Shown here piece by piece: positions 41,002 through 50,365 of a stretch of DNA of 64,000 bases. Each line of letters begins with the position of its first letter. Positions within the stretch are counted from its first letter, which is position 1. Origin of the DNA: Acidimicrobiia bacterium (GTDB lineage Bacteria > Actinomycetota > Acidimicrobiia > Acidimicrobiales > Poriferisodalaceae). The notes under the pieces are model-generated. The model saw only the letters and a program-made list of their open reading frames with translations, was not told the origin of the DNA and made no database searches. Position numbers and translations under genes: made by a program. The stretch lies in contig JAJEBN010000100.1 in the NCBI GenBank assembly GCA_022822525.1, positions 30,783 through 94,782 of the forward strand, given 5' to 3'.

Positions 41002-42570
41002 ATGAGCGATCTGCTGGCCATATTCGGCATGGACACGGGTGTCTTTTTGGCGCTGACGATGTTCGTCGTCTTCATGGGGATGATCCTCACCGGCTACAAC
41101 GTCGCGTTCTCGTTCGCCGCAACGGCCTTGGCCTTCGCGTTCATCGGCGATATCACCGGGGCGTTCAACACCGCCACGCTCAACACCCTGCCAGCGAAGT
41201 GGTTTGTGTTCATCAGCGACCCGGTGTTGCTCGCAGTGCCGCTTTTCGTGCTGATGGGGGCGATCCTGGAGCGATCCGGCATGGCCGAGCGGCTGCTGAA
41301 CGCCGTTGGGATGCTGATGGGCGCGCTGCGCGGCGGTGTGGCCGCCGCGGTGGTGCTGGTAGGCACGCTGCTGGCCGCAGCGACGGGTGTGGTGGCGGCC
41401 ACCGTCATCGTGATGGGCTTGCTGTCGCTGCCGGCGATGGTGCGGCTCGGCTACGACAACAAGCTCTCGACGGGGGCGATCACAGCTTCGGGCACGCTCG
41501 CGCAGCTGCTACCGCCCAGCATCGTGCTGATCCTGCTGGCCCAGCAGATGGGCGTCGGCATTCTGGGCCTGTTCGCCGGTGCATTGCTGCCCGGCCTGCT
41601 GCTCAGCGGGCTCTATGTGGCCTACGTGCTAGTCGCGTCTTGGTGGAAGCCCGACATGGGCCCGGCCATGCCAATCGAAGAACGCAAGCTGGACGGCAAC
41701 CCGTCGATCCAGACCAAACTGCTGATTGCGACCTTGCTGGGCTTCATGGTCGGCTGCGTGATGCTGCTCAGGGACCTGCGCACGGCAGCCATCGCCGCCG
41801 TACTGGTGCTGGTCGTGAGCTTCGTAATCATGGCGTTCACGCGGATGCTGGCATGTGAGGTGCTCATCGCGATCGTGCCGATCGTGGTGCTCATCCTCGG
41901 CGTGCTCGTGTCGATCTTCCAAGGGATCGCCACGCCGTCGGAGTCGGGCGCCGTCGGCGTGTTCGGAGCGCTGGCGCTCACGGGCTTGAACTGGCTGTTC
42001 GATCGATTGCTCATGCGCGAGGGCGCCACCCACATCACGCCCCAGTGGCGACTCAGCCGCGCTGCTGCCGTGCAGGCGGGCAAGTCGACCGCCAGCGTGG
42101 TGGTGCTGGTGATGACGTTGCTGTTCAGCTCCACCTTCTTCAGCGCTATGTTCTTCCAGCTCGGCGGCTCCGATCAGACCTCCAAGTGGCTCACCTCCAT
42201 CGGCGGCGGCAAGCTGGGCTTCGTCATCATCGCGATGATCGCTGTGTTCCTGCTGGGCATCAATCTGGAGTTCCTCGAGATCACCTTCATCGTGGTGCCG
42301 ATCTTCGTGCCTGCCATGGAAGTGCTCGGCTTCACACAGGACGAGAAGATTTGGTTCGCCGTAATGATGGCGGTCAACCTGAACATGGCGTTCATCTCGC
42401 CGCCGGTGGGCTTCTCGCTGTTCTACCTGCAGAGCGTGGCGCCGCCCGAAGTGCGCACCGCCGACATCCACAAGGGCGCCATTCCGTTCATGGGACTGCA
42501 GTCCATCGCCCTGATCATCCTCGGCGTGTTTCCCGGGATCGTGTACACGTCACTCGAACTGTTCAGTTAG
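41002..42570 (+). CDS. TRAP transporter large permease (DctM family, FcbT3-like)
   Basis: Ion-coupled permease of the TRAP system, 522 aa, with about twelve to fourteen hydrophobic helices. Marks: LAVPLFVLMGAILERSGMAE near 75-95, TGAITASGTLAQLLPPSIVL at about 157-176 and the C-terminal MAFISPPVGFSLFYLQSVAP. An extra loop (about 215-250) is typical of the larger branch with FcbT2/T3. Together with the small permease and the binding protein it forms a complete three-gene transporter, likely for organic acids. Confidence 0.92.
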   Translation: MSDLLAIFGMDTGVFLALTMFVVFMGMILTGYNVAFSFAATALAFAFIGDITGAFNTATLNTLPAKWFVFISDPVLLAVPLFVLMGAILERSGMAERLLNAVGMLMGALRGGVAAAVVLVGTLLAAATGVVAATVIVMGLLSLPAMVRLGYDNKLSTGAITASGTLAQLLPPSIVLILLAQQMGVGILGLFAGALLPGLLLSGLYVAYVLVASWWKPDMGPAMPIEERKLDGNPSIQTKLLIATLLGFMVGCVMLLRDLRTAAIAAVLVLVVSFVIMAFTRMLACEVLIAIVPIVVLILGVLVSIFQGIATPSESGAVGVFGALALTGLNWLFDRLLMREGATHITPQWRLSRAAAVQAGKSTASVVVLVMTLLFSSTFFSAMFFQLGGSDQTSKWLTSIGGGKLGFVIIAMIAVFLLGINLEFLEITFIVVPIFVPAMEVLGFTQDEKIWFAVMMAVNLNMAFISPPVGFSLFYLQSVAPPEVRTADIHKGAIPFMGLQSIALIILGVFPGIVYTSLELFS

Positions 42571-42666
42571 CTGAGTCGGTTCATTCTGGGGCCATTGGGG
42601 CGCGTGCTAGTTTCGCGCGCGGTAATAGGTGCGCCTATGCGTGCGCCCGCGGGGAGGGGACCGCAC

Positions 42667-43899
42667 ATGACAATGCAAGACGAGGCCAGTCCCGAGACTG
42701 CCCTCGATGAAGCCATCGAAGATGCCGGATTCGACCGGCGATCATTCCTCAAAGCGGGCATCGGCGTAGCAGGTTTCGCAGCCGCCGCAACGCTGCTGAA
42801 CGCCTGCACGTCCGACGGCGACGGCGACGCTGCCGCGACGACCGAAGGACCCGCCGGCACAGATGCGCCGGCCACGTCAGTGGCGCTCACCCAGGACGGT
42901 CCCGAGATCGAATGGGAAATGGCGACGAGCTGGCCCGCGGCGCTGGTGACCCTGTTCGGCTCGGCGAACTTCTTCGCCGAGCAAGTAAGCCGGCTCACGG
43001 GGGGCAGGTTCAAGATCAATCCCCGGCCGGCCGGCGAGATCGTGGGCGGCCTCGAGGTGCTGCCCACGGTGCGAGACGTGGGCGTGCAGGCCGGCCACAC
43101 GGCGTCGTACTACTACGTGGGCCTCAGCCCTGTGCAACAGTTCGGCACCGCTGTCCCGTTCGGGCTGACGCAGCGCCAGCAGAACGCCTGGCTGTACAAG
43201 GGCGGCGGCCTCGACATGCTCAACGAGTTCTACGCCGAGGAGCATGGCGTCATCGCCTTCCCGGCCGGTGGCACGGGCTGCCAGATGGGTGGCTGGTTCA
43301 CCAAGGAGCTCAATTCGGTCAGCGACCTGCAGGGCCTGAAGATGCGCATCCCCGGACTTGCGGGACGTGTCCTCGAGAGCCTCGGCGGCGAGCAGGTCAC
43401 CTTGGCGGGCGGCGAGATCCTGCCGGCAATCCAGCAGGGCGCGATCGACGGCGCCGAGTTCGTGGGCCCGACCGACGACCTCATCCTGGGCCTGGATCAG
43501 TTTGACGGCGACCTCTTCTACTACCACCCCGGCTGGTGGGAGCCCGGCACGGCGGTGGAGGTGCAGTTCCCGCTGTCGCTGTGGAACGATCTGCCGCCCG
43601 AGTACCAGGCAGCCATCGAAATTGCGGCAGCATCGGCGAACATCAACACGATTGCCGACTACGACGTGCGCAACCAGGCCGACCTGCAGCGCGTCAAGGA
43701 GTTCGCCAGCATCCGGGAGTTCCCGGCTGAGCTGATGGCGGCGTTCAAGGAAGAGACTGAGAACGTGCTGGACGCGGTGGCGGCGGACGACGCCCGCTTC
43801 GCTGCGATCTTGGCGCCGTGGCGGGAGTTCCGGGACGGCATCTCTGAGTGGCACGGCCTCGCCGAGCGTTCCTTCCTGGACCAGCAGACACAGATCTAG
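42667..43899 (+). CDS. TRAP transporter substrate-binding protein (DctP family), Tat lipoprotein
   Basis: Extracytoplasmic receptor for the TRAP system, 410 aa. The N-terminus carries a twin-arginine motif (DRRSFLKAG) followed by a hydrophobic stretch and a lipobox (LLNAC), so it is probably exported folded by Tat and lipid-anchored. The mature part has NPRPAGEIVGG, DLQGLKMRIPGLAGRVLESL, LPAIQQGAIDGAEFVGPTDD and YYHPGWWEPG, as in the mannitol/chloroaromatic and 2-oxoacid (TakP-like) branch. The ATG at 42667 follows GGGGAGGGG. The start is unusual in placing 20 acidic residues before the twin-Arg motif. Confidence 0.88.
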   Translation: MTMQDEASPETALDEAIEDAGFDRRSFLKAGIGVAGFAAAATLLNACTSDGDGDAAATTEGPAGTDAPATSVALTQDGPEIEWEMATSWPAALVTLFGSANFFAEQVSRLTGGRFKINPRPAGEIVGGLEVLPTVRDVGVQAGHTASYYYVGLSPVQQFGTAVPFGLTQRQQNAWLYKGGGLDMLNEFYAEEHGVIAFPAGGTGCQMGGWFTKELNSVSDLQGLKMRIPGLAGRVLESLGGEQVTLAGGEILPAIQQGAIDGAEFVGPTDDLILGLDQFDGDLFYYHPGWWEPGTAVEVQFPLSLWNDLPPEYQAAIEIAAASANINTIADYDVRNQADLQRVKEFASIREFPAELMAAFKEETENVLDAVAADDARFAAILAPWREFRDGISEWHGLAERSFLDQQTQI

Positions 43900-43915
43900 C
43901 GCCGAGTCCGGCGCT
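43898..43915 (+). terminator. hairpin after TRAP operon
   Basis: AGCGCCG (43898-43904), loop AGTC, CGGCGCT (43909-43915), overlapping the stop codon of the binding-protein gene. No T-tract. Confidence 0.4.
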
Positions 43916-44006
43916 GCTGGTCAACGCCGGACCGGCAGCCGGCAACCGGTATCGCGGCTTCGCACAGTTGACGCGCAGCCGTCGTCGGGGGCGGATCGGC
44001 TCCACC

Positions 44007-44012
44007 TAGCCT
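44007..44012 (+). promoter_or_regulatory. -10 box of leaderless F420-type oxidoreductase gene
   Basis: TAGCCT, 6 nt before the GTG at 44019. No ribosome-binding site. Confidence 0.5.
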
Positions 44013-44018
44013 GCCGCT

Positions 44019-44948
44019 GTGCATCCGTTCAGATTCGGCGTCCAGTACGGCAAGCCTGAGAGCCCCGCGGCGTTCCGCGAGATGGCACGCAAGGTCGAGG
44101 ACCTGGGCTACTCGTCGCTGTTCTGCCACGACCATTTCTGGGACAGCTGGTCCCCCATCGTGCATCCCGCCGTGGCTGCGGAGATCACCACGACGCTGCG
44201 GGTGGGGACGCTGGTGTTCGCTGCCGACTATCGCCATCCCGCAGTGCTGGCGAAGGACTTCGCCACCCTCGACCTGCTCGCGGAGGGCCGCACCGAGTTC
44301 GGCATCGGCGCCGGCTGGCTGACCGAGGACTACGAGCAGTCGGGCATCGAGTTGGACCGCCCGGGAGTGCGCATCGACCGCATGATCGAGGCGTTGGAGG
44401 TCATCAAGGGGCTGTGGACCGGCGAGCCCTTTGACTACGACGGCGAGCACTACCAGATCTCCGGCATGGTCGGCCACCCGCTGCCCTACGCGCCCGGCGG
44501 GCCGCCGGTCATCATCGGCGGCGGCGGCAAGCGGGTGCTGAGCGAGGCTGCCCGCCTCGCCGACATCATCAGCCTGAATCCCAATCTGCGGTCTGGCACC
44601 GTTGGCCCCGATGCCGCACGCAGCTCGGTAGCGGACAAGTTCGTCGAGCGCCGCCAGTGGATCGCCGACGCCGCAGGCGAGCGGTTCGCGGACATCGAGA
44701 TCCAGCTCAACACGTTCATGGCGCTGGTGACCGACGACGCCGACAGCATCATTGAGCAGTTCGCGCCCGGCTTCGGGCTGACGCTGGAAGAAGCCCGCGA
44801 GGTGCCCTTGGTGCTGGCCGGCACAGTCGACGACATCTGCGAGCAGTTGCACCACCACCGCGAGACCTACGGCGCCAGCTACATCATCATCCACGACCCC
44901 GAGGTCGATGCAATGGCGCCGGTGGTGGCCCGGCTCGCCGGCACCTGA
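44019..44948 (+). CDS. LLM-class F420-dependent oxidoreductase (TIGR03621-like)
   Basis: Luciferase-like TIM-barrel oxidoreductase, 309 aa, probably using coenzyme F420. Segments: FRFGVQYGKPESPAAFREMA at the N-terminus, LFCHDHFWDSWSP, GTLVFAADYRHPAVLAKDFA, GRTEFGIGAGW and IIGGGGKRVLSEAARLADI. These match the actinobacterial subfamily TIGR03621 better than FMN-dependent bacterial luciferases. The GTG is set by the family N-terminus and a TAGCCT box. It stands alone between the TRAP operon and a small relic, so the substrate cannot be guessed. Confidence 0.88.
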   Translation: MHPFRFGVQYGKPESPAAFREMARKVEDLGYSSLFCHDHFWDSWSPIVHPAVAAEITTTLRVGTLVFAADYRHPAVLAKDFATLDLLAEGRTEFGIGAGWLTEDYEQSGIELDRPGVRIDRMIEALEVIKGLWTGEPFDYDGEHYQISGMVGHPLPYAPGGPPVIIGGGGKRVLSEAARLADIISLNPNLRSGTVGPDAARSSVADKFVERRQWIADAAGERFADIEIQLNTFMALVTDDADSIIEQFAPGFGLTLEEAREVPLVLAGTVDDICEQLHHHRETYGASYIIIHDPEVDAMAPVVARLAGT

Positions 44949-44998
44949 GCGCTGTCACCCGGCGTGTCGCGGCTGGCGCAGCGGCACTGCGACAATGA

Positions 44999-45136
44999 GC
45001 CAATGACGTCGACGACGACGTCGAGCCGCTGCTGGGCCTCACCGCGCTGGAGTCAGCAGGAATCGAGGTCGACCCGCGCAACCAGCAGCTCAAGCGCCTG
45101 GCTGCCGTACGACTCAAGGCACTCGCTGCCCACTGA
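44999..45136 (+). pseudogene. C-terminal relic of a retropepsin-like (clan AA) aspartic protease
   Basis: Open frame without a start, directly after an in-frame TGA. It encodes DDDVEPLLGLTALESAGIEV followed by DPRNQQLKRLAAVRLKALA. The PLLGLTALESAGIEVDP block is typical of the C-terminal half of small bacterial gag-like aspartyl proteases. The catalytic Asp-Thr/Ser-Gly region is missing. It could be the tail of a decayed gene, or a chance resemblance. Confidence 0.5.
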
Positions 45137-45271
45137 CCCACGCCACTGAGAAGATCGCTTCGGGTCATTCGAGGCACTGCCATTACGGTTTCCCTTGGCG
45201 CGCAGCAGTGGCCGAGCGGACAGCCTCAGATGCGGGATTTGGTCTCATGTTCGGCACAGCATGGGGATGAT

Positions 45272-45344
45272 TCTCCCTTTGAACAGGAGAGCTACAGCCA
45301 TTAGTCTTCTGTTGTAAAGGAGAGTTTGCAGCTAAATTCTCCTT
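45272..45344. repeat. two inverted repeats of GGAGA/TCTCC in low-GC DNA
   Basis: TCTCC (45272-45276) with GGAGA (45286-45290), then AAGGAGA (45317-45323) with TCTCCTT (45338-45344). The whole stretch 45185-45364 is far more A+T-rich than neighbouring genes. It lies directly upstream of the AAA ATPase gene and may be its regulatory region. Confidence 0.55.
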
Positions 45345-45364
45345 CTGAGAAAGTGAGTTAGGGC

Positions 45365-46783
45365 ATGGCTGCATCACAGGGCTCGTCTGATGTCGGTGAC
45401 CCTCGCAGTGGCGAGGGTGTCGGCGGGGCGCGTGCGCACTGGCGATTCGGGTTCTTCGACCAGCTTGCCGAACTGGGTGCGCCGGAGCGCCTCACACCAC
45501 GGCGGATCACCGGCCGCGTCGAGTTCCCGGGGAAAGCGACGGCAGTGATCGGCATGCGTCGGGCGGGCAAGACGACGTTCCTGCACCAGATTCGCAGCGA
45601 GCGCATCGCCGACGGCGTGCCACCTGAGCAGCTGCCCTTCGTGACGCTCGAAGACGAACGCCTGACCGGGCTCGACGCTGTCGCGCTCGGCGCCCTGATC
45701 GACGAATACACCGATCACCTGCTGAGCGAGTCGGCGGCGGGCATCGAGGCGCTGCCGCTGACGTGGTTCCTCGACGAGATCCAGACAGTGCCGGGCTGGG
45801 AACGGCTGGTGCGCCGCCTGATCGACACGACAGGCATCGAGGTGTTCGTATCGGGCTCGTCGGCGGCGCTCCTGTCGCGAGAGATCGCCACGGCGCTGCG
45901 CGGCCGGGCGTGGCAGGTGCTCGTTCATCCCTTCGGATTCGACGAGGCGCTCAGGCACAGCGGCGCACTCTGGCCGGTCCAGCCGCACGCGATGAACCGG
46001 GCCGACCGGGCGCGCATCGACGCGGCATTCGCCCGCTGGCTGACCGAAGGCGGCTTTCCCGAAGCCGAAGGCCTCGATGCGGCCAGCCGCAGGCGCCTGC
46101 TCACCGACTACGTCGATGTGGTCTTGCTGCGTGACGTGATCGACCGGCACGGCGTCACCAATGTGGCCGGGCTGCGCTGGCTGTCGCGGCACCTGCTCGC
46201 CAACGCGGGAGCGATGTTCAGCGTCGAGCGGTTCCACCGGGCACTGCGGTCACAGGGCATCGCCATCGCCCGCGACACCGTGCATCAGCACCTAGCGCAC
46301 CTCGAGGACTGCTTCTTGGTGCGGACGGTGTGGATGGAATCCGGCTCGGAGCGTCAGCGCATGACGAACCCCCGCAAGTCGTACCCGATCGATGCCGGTC
46401 TCATCGGCGTCTTCGACCGCAGCGGGCGTGCCAATTCCGGTCACGCACTCGAGACGGCGGTGCTCGTGGAGCTCGAGCGGCGCGGCAGCGAGGTCACCTA
46501 TGTGCGGACGCCTGAGGGCTACGAGGTGGACTTCCTGGCCCGGCACGCCGACGGCACCAGCGAACTGATCCAAGCGTGCGCCGATGCGTCTGATCCCTCG
46601 ACTGCGGAGCGCGAGCTGCGAGCGCTTGCATCCGCCTGTGATGTGCATCGGGGTGCCTCGGCCACGCTGCTGACGATGAACCGGGCGGGACTGCCCGACG
46701 ATGCGCCCCGCGGCGTGCGGGGCAATGTGCGGGCGTGTGCTGCCCATGAGTGGATGCTCGAGGCCGCAGCCGGAGGGCGCTGA
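45365..46783 (+). CDS. AAA_14/DUF4143 ATPase
   Basis: A 472-aa ATPase of the AAA_14 plus DUF4143 architecture, a widespread family of unknown function often in accessory regions. Walker A GMRRAGKTT is at about 63-71, Walker B-like PLTWFLDEIQ at about 132-141 and sensor-like VFVSGSSAALLSREI at about 160-174. The C-terminal DUF4143 part has a PD-(D/E)XK-like pattern: ALETAVLVELERRGSEVTYV, then EGYEVDFLARH. The start ATG has no clear ribosome-binding site. It is flanked upstream by lower-GC DNA and an aspartic-protease relic, which suggests acquisition. No antitoxin-like partner is seen. Confidence 0.87.
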   Translation: MAASQGSSDVGDPRSGEGVGGARAHWRFGFFDQLAELGAPERLTPRRITGRVEFPGKATAVIGMRRAGKTTFLHQIRSERIADGVPPEQLPFVTLEDERLTGLDAVALGALIDEYTDHLLSESAAGIEALPLTWFLDEIQTVPGWERLVRRLIDTTGIEVFVSGSSAALLSREIATALRGRAWQVLVHPFGFDEALRHSGALWPVQPHAMNRADRARIDAAFARWLTEGGFPEAEGLDAASRRRLLTDYVDVVLLRDVIDRHGVTNVAGLRWLSRHLLANAGAMFSVERFHRALRSQGIAIARDTVHQHLAHLEDCFLVRTVWMESGSERQRMTNPRKSYPIDAGLIGVFDRSGRANSGHALETAVLVELERRGSEVTYVRTPEGYEVDFLARHADGTSELIQACADASDPSTAERELRALASACDVHRGASATLLTMNRAGLPDDAPRGVRGNVRACAAHEWMLEAAAGGR

Positions 46784-46845
46784 GAGGCCGGTGACGCAGC
46801 GATCGTCTCCGGACACGAGGGCTGCTCGACAATGAGCGCACCGTC

Positions 46846-46861
46846 CCGGGTCGCAACCCGG
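46846..46861 (+). terminator. hairpin after ATPase gene
   Basis: CCGGGT (46846-46851), loop CGCA, ACCCGG (46856-46861), in the 135-bp gap before addB. No T-tract. Confidence 0.35.
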
Positions 46862-46905
46862 CCCGAGCGGCTGACCCCGAGATCATGACTGTCACACCGC
46901 CTGCG

Positions 46906-46911
46906 TAGTGT
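46906..46911 (+). promoter_or_regulatory. -10 box of leaderless addB-like gene
   Basis: TAGTGT, 7 nt before the GTG at 46919. Confidence 0.5.
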
Positions 46912-46918
46912 CGCCCTC

Positions 46919-49900
46919 GTGAGCGATCTGACGGCTGCGGCCGTGCGTGGAGCTGCAGACGGCGGCGGGGCTCGGGCCTGGCACGACGGCAGCGGGCTGC
47001 AGGTGGTGCCGGTGGAGTTCGGCGAGCCCGCCCGGCAGGCGCTCGTCGAGCTCGTGTCCGAGGCCAAGGCGTCCGATCCGCTGGCGCCGGTGACGGTGAT
47101 CGTCTCGTCGAATCCGGCGCGTGTGGAAGTGCGGCGGGCGGTGGCGCGCAGCGCATCGCTGCAGCCGGACAATGGCGTGCATGGCGTGCATGGCGTGCGT
47201 GGCGTGGCCGCGCTCGAAACACTCACTCTGGCGTCGCTGGCCGAGCGGTTGGTCGCAGAACCGCGCAGGCGAGCGGGCGACCTGATCATCGAGGCAGCGT
47301 TTCGCAACGAGCTGCGGGAGGCGCCGGGGCTGTTCGAGCCGGTGGCCGAGCATCCGCAGACCGTTGCTGCGCTTGCCCGAGCGTTCGGTGAGGTGCGTGA
47401 GCTGGACGCCGATGAGCAGCGACGCCTGGGCACGCAGTCCGGTCGCGCTGCGACGGTGGTGGAGTTGTGCCAGCGGGTCCATGCTGCGTTGCGCTCAGAG
47501 TGGTTCGACACAGCCGAGCTGCTCGACGCTGCTGCCGCCGCCGTGGGCACCGACGCCGGGGCGCAGGTGCTCGGCGACTTAGGGCGGCTCGTGCTGTACC
47601 TGCCCCGGCGCCTGTCGGCGAGCGAGGCCCGGCTGGTGGGCGCACTCGCCCGCCGCTGCGCTGCGGAGCCAGACCTGCCTTTGCTCATCGGGGTCACCGG
47701 CGACGATTCGGCCAACAGCGCTGCCCGTGCGGTGTGCGCCTGTCTCGGCACCACGCTGCCGACGCTGGGGCCTGCTTCGCCAGGGCCGGCTGCGCCGGAG
47801 GTAGCGACGGCGCAGCGGGTGATCAGCGTGACCGATCCTGACGAGGAGGCCCGTACGGTGCTGCGGTCGGTCATGGCCGACCTCGACGCCGGGCTCGCGG
47901 CGTCGGACATCGCCGTGTTCTACGGCCCCGATTCGCCCTACGGCCGCACGTTCGAGGAACAATTCGAAGCAGCGGGCATCAGCACCTACGGCAGCACGGC
48001 GCGCACGCTCGCCGAATCGACCTACGGGCAGTTCGCACTGCGGTTCATCGCATTGGCCGACGCCGGGCTGGCCGACCCTCGCCTGGCCCGCCGAGACGTC
48101 TTCGACCTGCTGGGGGGCGCGCAGGTGCCTCGCAGCGGGGCGGGCGAACGCCGTGGCGGCGAGAGCTTCTTCATTCCCGACTCGAAGTGGGAGCACCTGG
48201 CGCGTGCTGCCCGCGTCACCGGCGGCGGCGACTGGGGGGTCCGGCTTGCTGCCTACGCAGACGAACTGGAGGCGCGCGCCGAGCACGAGCGCTCCGGCGA
48301 CGACCCCAGCGTGCGCCGCATCGAGTGGCTGCGCGGCGAGGCAGCCGAGTGCCGCCGCCTCGCCGAGTTCGTCGGCGAGCTGCGAGACCAGCTCACGACG
48401 GGCCGCTCGCGCCGAACCTGGCCGGGCCTGTGCAACTGGCTGCGCGCCGCGCTGCACCGGTACGTGGGCCAGGCCGGGCGTGCGCCGTGGACGATGGATT
48501 GGCCCGAGTGGCAGACCAAGGCCGCCGAGCGGGTCGTCGAGGCGCTCGACCGGCTGTCGGAACTGGGCGCTGTGGAGTCACGCGTCGATCTGGCCACCAT
48601 GACCCGGGCCCTGTCCGATGAGCTGTCCGACCCGCACGGGCACAGCGGCGCTGCCGGCACCGGCGTGTACGTCGGGCCGCTGAGCCGCGCTGTCGACATG
48701 GCGCCCCGCAGCGTGTACGTCGTCGGGCTCGTCGAGGGCATCCTGCCCCGGCGGCATGCACCCGACAGCCTCATCGGCGACGACGAGCGCCGGGCCTTGG
48801 GTGATGCCATGGCATCGAGCGCCGATGTGTCAGCCGACGAGCACCGCGCCCTGCTCGCTGCTCTGGCCAGTGCGAACGGGCGCTGCACCCTGACGGTGCC
48901 GCGGGGCAACCTGCGCCAGAGCGCCGAGTACGTGCCGTCCCGGTGGCTCGCGCCGACCATGAAGGCGCTTGCGGCCGAGTCGGGCCTGTTCAGGGATGGA
49001 TACGTCAGCGAGGAACGTCTGCGAGCCGCAGCACGTGACGGCGCGGTGAGGGGTGTCGGCGAGTCGCCGTCGCATGTCACCGGCCTGCTGTCGGCGTCGT
49101 TTCCGGCCACCGTGCAGGAATACGACTCGGCCGCCGTGTGGTCGATGACGCCGGCCGCTCGGGGCGCGGGAGATCATCCGCTGTTCGGCGATCCGGCCTT
49201 CAGCGCCGGCGTCGAGATGACCGCCGCGCGTCACGGCGATCGATTCACCCGCTTCGACGGCAACCTCGCAGGGGTCATCGACGGCGATGCAACGTTCGCC
49301 GAGGTCATGTCGGCCTCGCGTCTCGAAGCGTGGGCGGCGTGCCCGCGGCGGTTTCTGTTCGAGCATCTGCTCGGTGTGCGGGTGGTCGAGGAGCCTGAGG
49401 AGTTGCTGCGGCTGTCGCCCGCCGAGCGCGGCAGGCTCATGCACGAAGCCATCGACGAGTTCTTCCGTTCGTTCGGTGCGCTGCGCGGCGACGCCGGTGC
49501 TCGGCCTGCTGGTTCTGCCGGGGAATCGCCCGCGACCAGCCCTGACGACGACCCGCACGCCGGGCGGCCGCACCTGCCGCCGGGACCGCAGCGGGCGGCA
49601 GACGATGACGACCGCGCCCGTCTGGTCGCGATCGGCCGGCGCCTGGCCGAGCGCGCCGAACGGCACGGGCTGACCGGGCGCACCCTGCTGTGGGAACGCG
49701 ACCGCGAGGCACTGCTTGCCGACCTTGCCGAACTGCTGGATCGCGACGCGGCGCGAGACGGCGAGACACGCGGGCAGATTCTCAGCTCGGAGTTCCGGTT
49801 CGGGCTCGACGGCGGCGCGGGCGCGGTCGCCTACGACCTCCGTGATGGGACCACCGTGCGCTTTCGTGGCGTGGTGGACCGGGTCGAGCGACGGGCCGAC

Positions 49901-50365
49901 GGATCGGTGATCGTCGTGGACTACAAGTCGGGCGGCACGCGCAGCTACAGGAACCTCAACGGCGACGACCCCACGCTCGCCGGCACGAAGCTGCAGCTGC
50001 CGGTCTACGCGCTCGCAGCGGGGGCGCACTTCGGGGCCAGCGGCGCGACCGCGGCTGTCGACCACGCCGCCTACTGGTTCGTTACTGCCGAGCCAGGGCG
50101 GTGGTCGTGGCTGGGGCTCGGCGTCGGCCCGCGGCTCATGGACCGGTTCGACCAAGTGGTGAACATGATCGTGTCGGGCATACGCAGCGGGGAGTTCCCC
50201 GGCCATGCCGAGCCCGGCGACGACCGCACGTCCCACACGGTCTGCCCGTACTGCGATCCCGACGGGCTCGGTACCGCCGATGTCCGTCGGGCATGGCAGC
50301 ACAAGCGCAACGACAGATCTGTCGCCCATTTCGCCGCCCTCGTCGAACCCGAGGCAGCGACATGA
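46919..50365 (+). CDS. addB: AddB-like helicase-nuclease subunit (inactive helicase, PD-(D/E)XK nuclease)
   Basis: Partner of the downstream RecB-like helicase in a double-strand-break processing enzyme. The 1148-aa protein has the length and layout of AddB-type subunits. The N-terminal position of Walker A reads VTVIVSSNPARVEVRRAV, without GKT, so ATPase activity is unlikely. The C-terminal nuclease core has VDRVERRADGSVIVVDYKSG (about 985-1006). Cys residues of the AddB-type Fe-S site are partly present: one in AACPRRFLFEHLLGV (about 806) and two in CPYCDPDGLG (about 1108, 1111); the fourth Cys is not visible. A 9-bp tandem repeat (47174-47200) encodes GVHGVHGVRGV. The stop overlaps the start of the partner gene by 4 nt. 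Confidence 0.83.
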   Translation: MSDLTAAAVRGAADGGGARAWHDGSGLQVVPVEFGEPARQALVELVSEAKASDPLAPVTVIVSSNPARVEVRRAVARSASLQPDNGVHGVHGVRGVAALETLTLASLAERLVAEPRRRAGDLIIEAAFRNELREAPGLFEPVAEHPQTVAALARAFGEVRELDADEQRRLGTQSGRAATVVELCQRVHAALRSEWFDTAELLDAAAAAVGTDAGAQVLGDLGRLVLYLPRRLSASEARLVGALARRCAAEPDLPLLIGVTGDDSANSAARAVCACLGTTLPTLGPASPGPAAPEVATAQRVISVTDPDEEARTVLRSVMADLDAGLAASDIAVFYGPDSPYGRTFEEQFEAAGISTYGSTARTLAESTYGQFALRFIALADAGLADPRLARRDVFDLLGGAQVPRSGAGERRGGESFFIPDSKWEHLARAARVTGGGDWGVRLAAYADELEARAEHERSGDDPSVRRIEWLRGEAAECRRLAEFVGELRDQLTTGRSRRTWPGLCNWLRAALHRYVGQAGRAPWTMDWPEWQTKAAERVVEALDRLSELGAVESRVDLATMTRALSDELSDPHGHSGAAGTGVYVGPLSRAVDMAPRSVYVVGLVEGILPRRHAPDSLIGDDERRALGDAMASSADVSADEHRALLAALASANGRCTLTVPRGNLRQSAEYVPSRWLAPTMKALAAESGLFRDGYVSEERLRAAARDGAVRGVGESPSHVTGLLSASFPATVQEYDSAAVWSMTPAARGAGDHPLFGDPAFSAGVEMTAARHGDRFTRFDGNLAGVIDGDATFAEVMSASRLEAWAACPRRFLFEHLLGVRVVEEPEELLRLSPAERGRLMHEAIDEFFRSFGALRGDAGARPAGSAGESPATSPDDDPHAGRPHLPPGPQRAADDDDRARLVAIGRRLAERAERHGLTGRTLLWERDREALLADLAELLDRDAARDGETRGQILSSEFRFGLDGGAGAVAYDLRDGTTVRFRGVVDRVERRADGSVIVVDYKSGGTRSYRNLNGDDPTLAGTKLQLPVYALAAGAHFGASGATAAVDHAAYWFVTAEPGRWSWLGLGVGPRLMDRFDQVVNMIVSGIRSGEFPGHAEPGDDRTSHTVCPYCDPDGLGTADVRRAWQHKRNDRSVAHFAALVEPEAAT
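47174..47207 (+). repeat. 9-bp tandem repeat inside addB-like gene
   Basis: GGCGTGCAT twice, then GGCGTGCGT and a partial copy, encoding GVHGVHGVRGV. In-frame, so copy-number change would alter length without frameshift. Confidence 0.85.
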
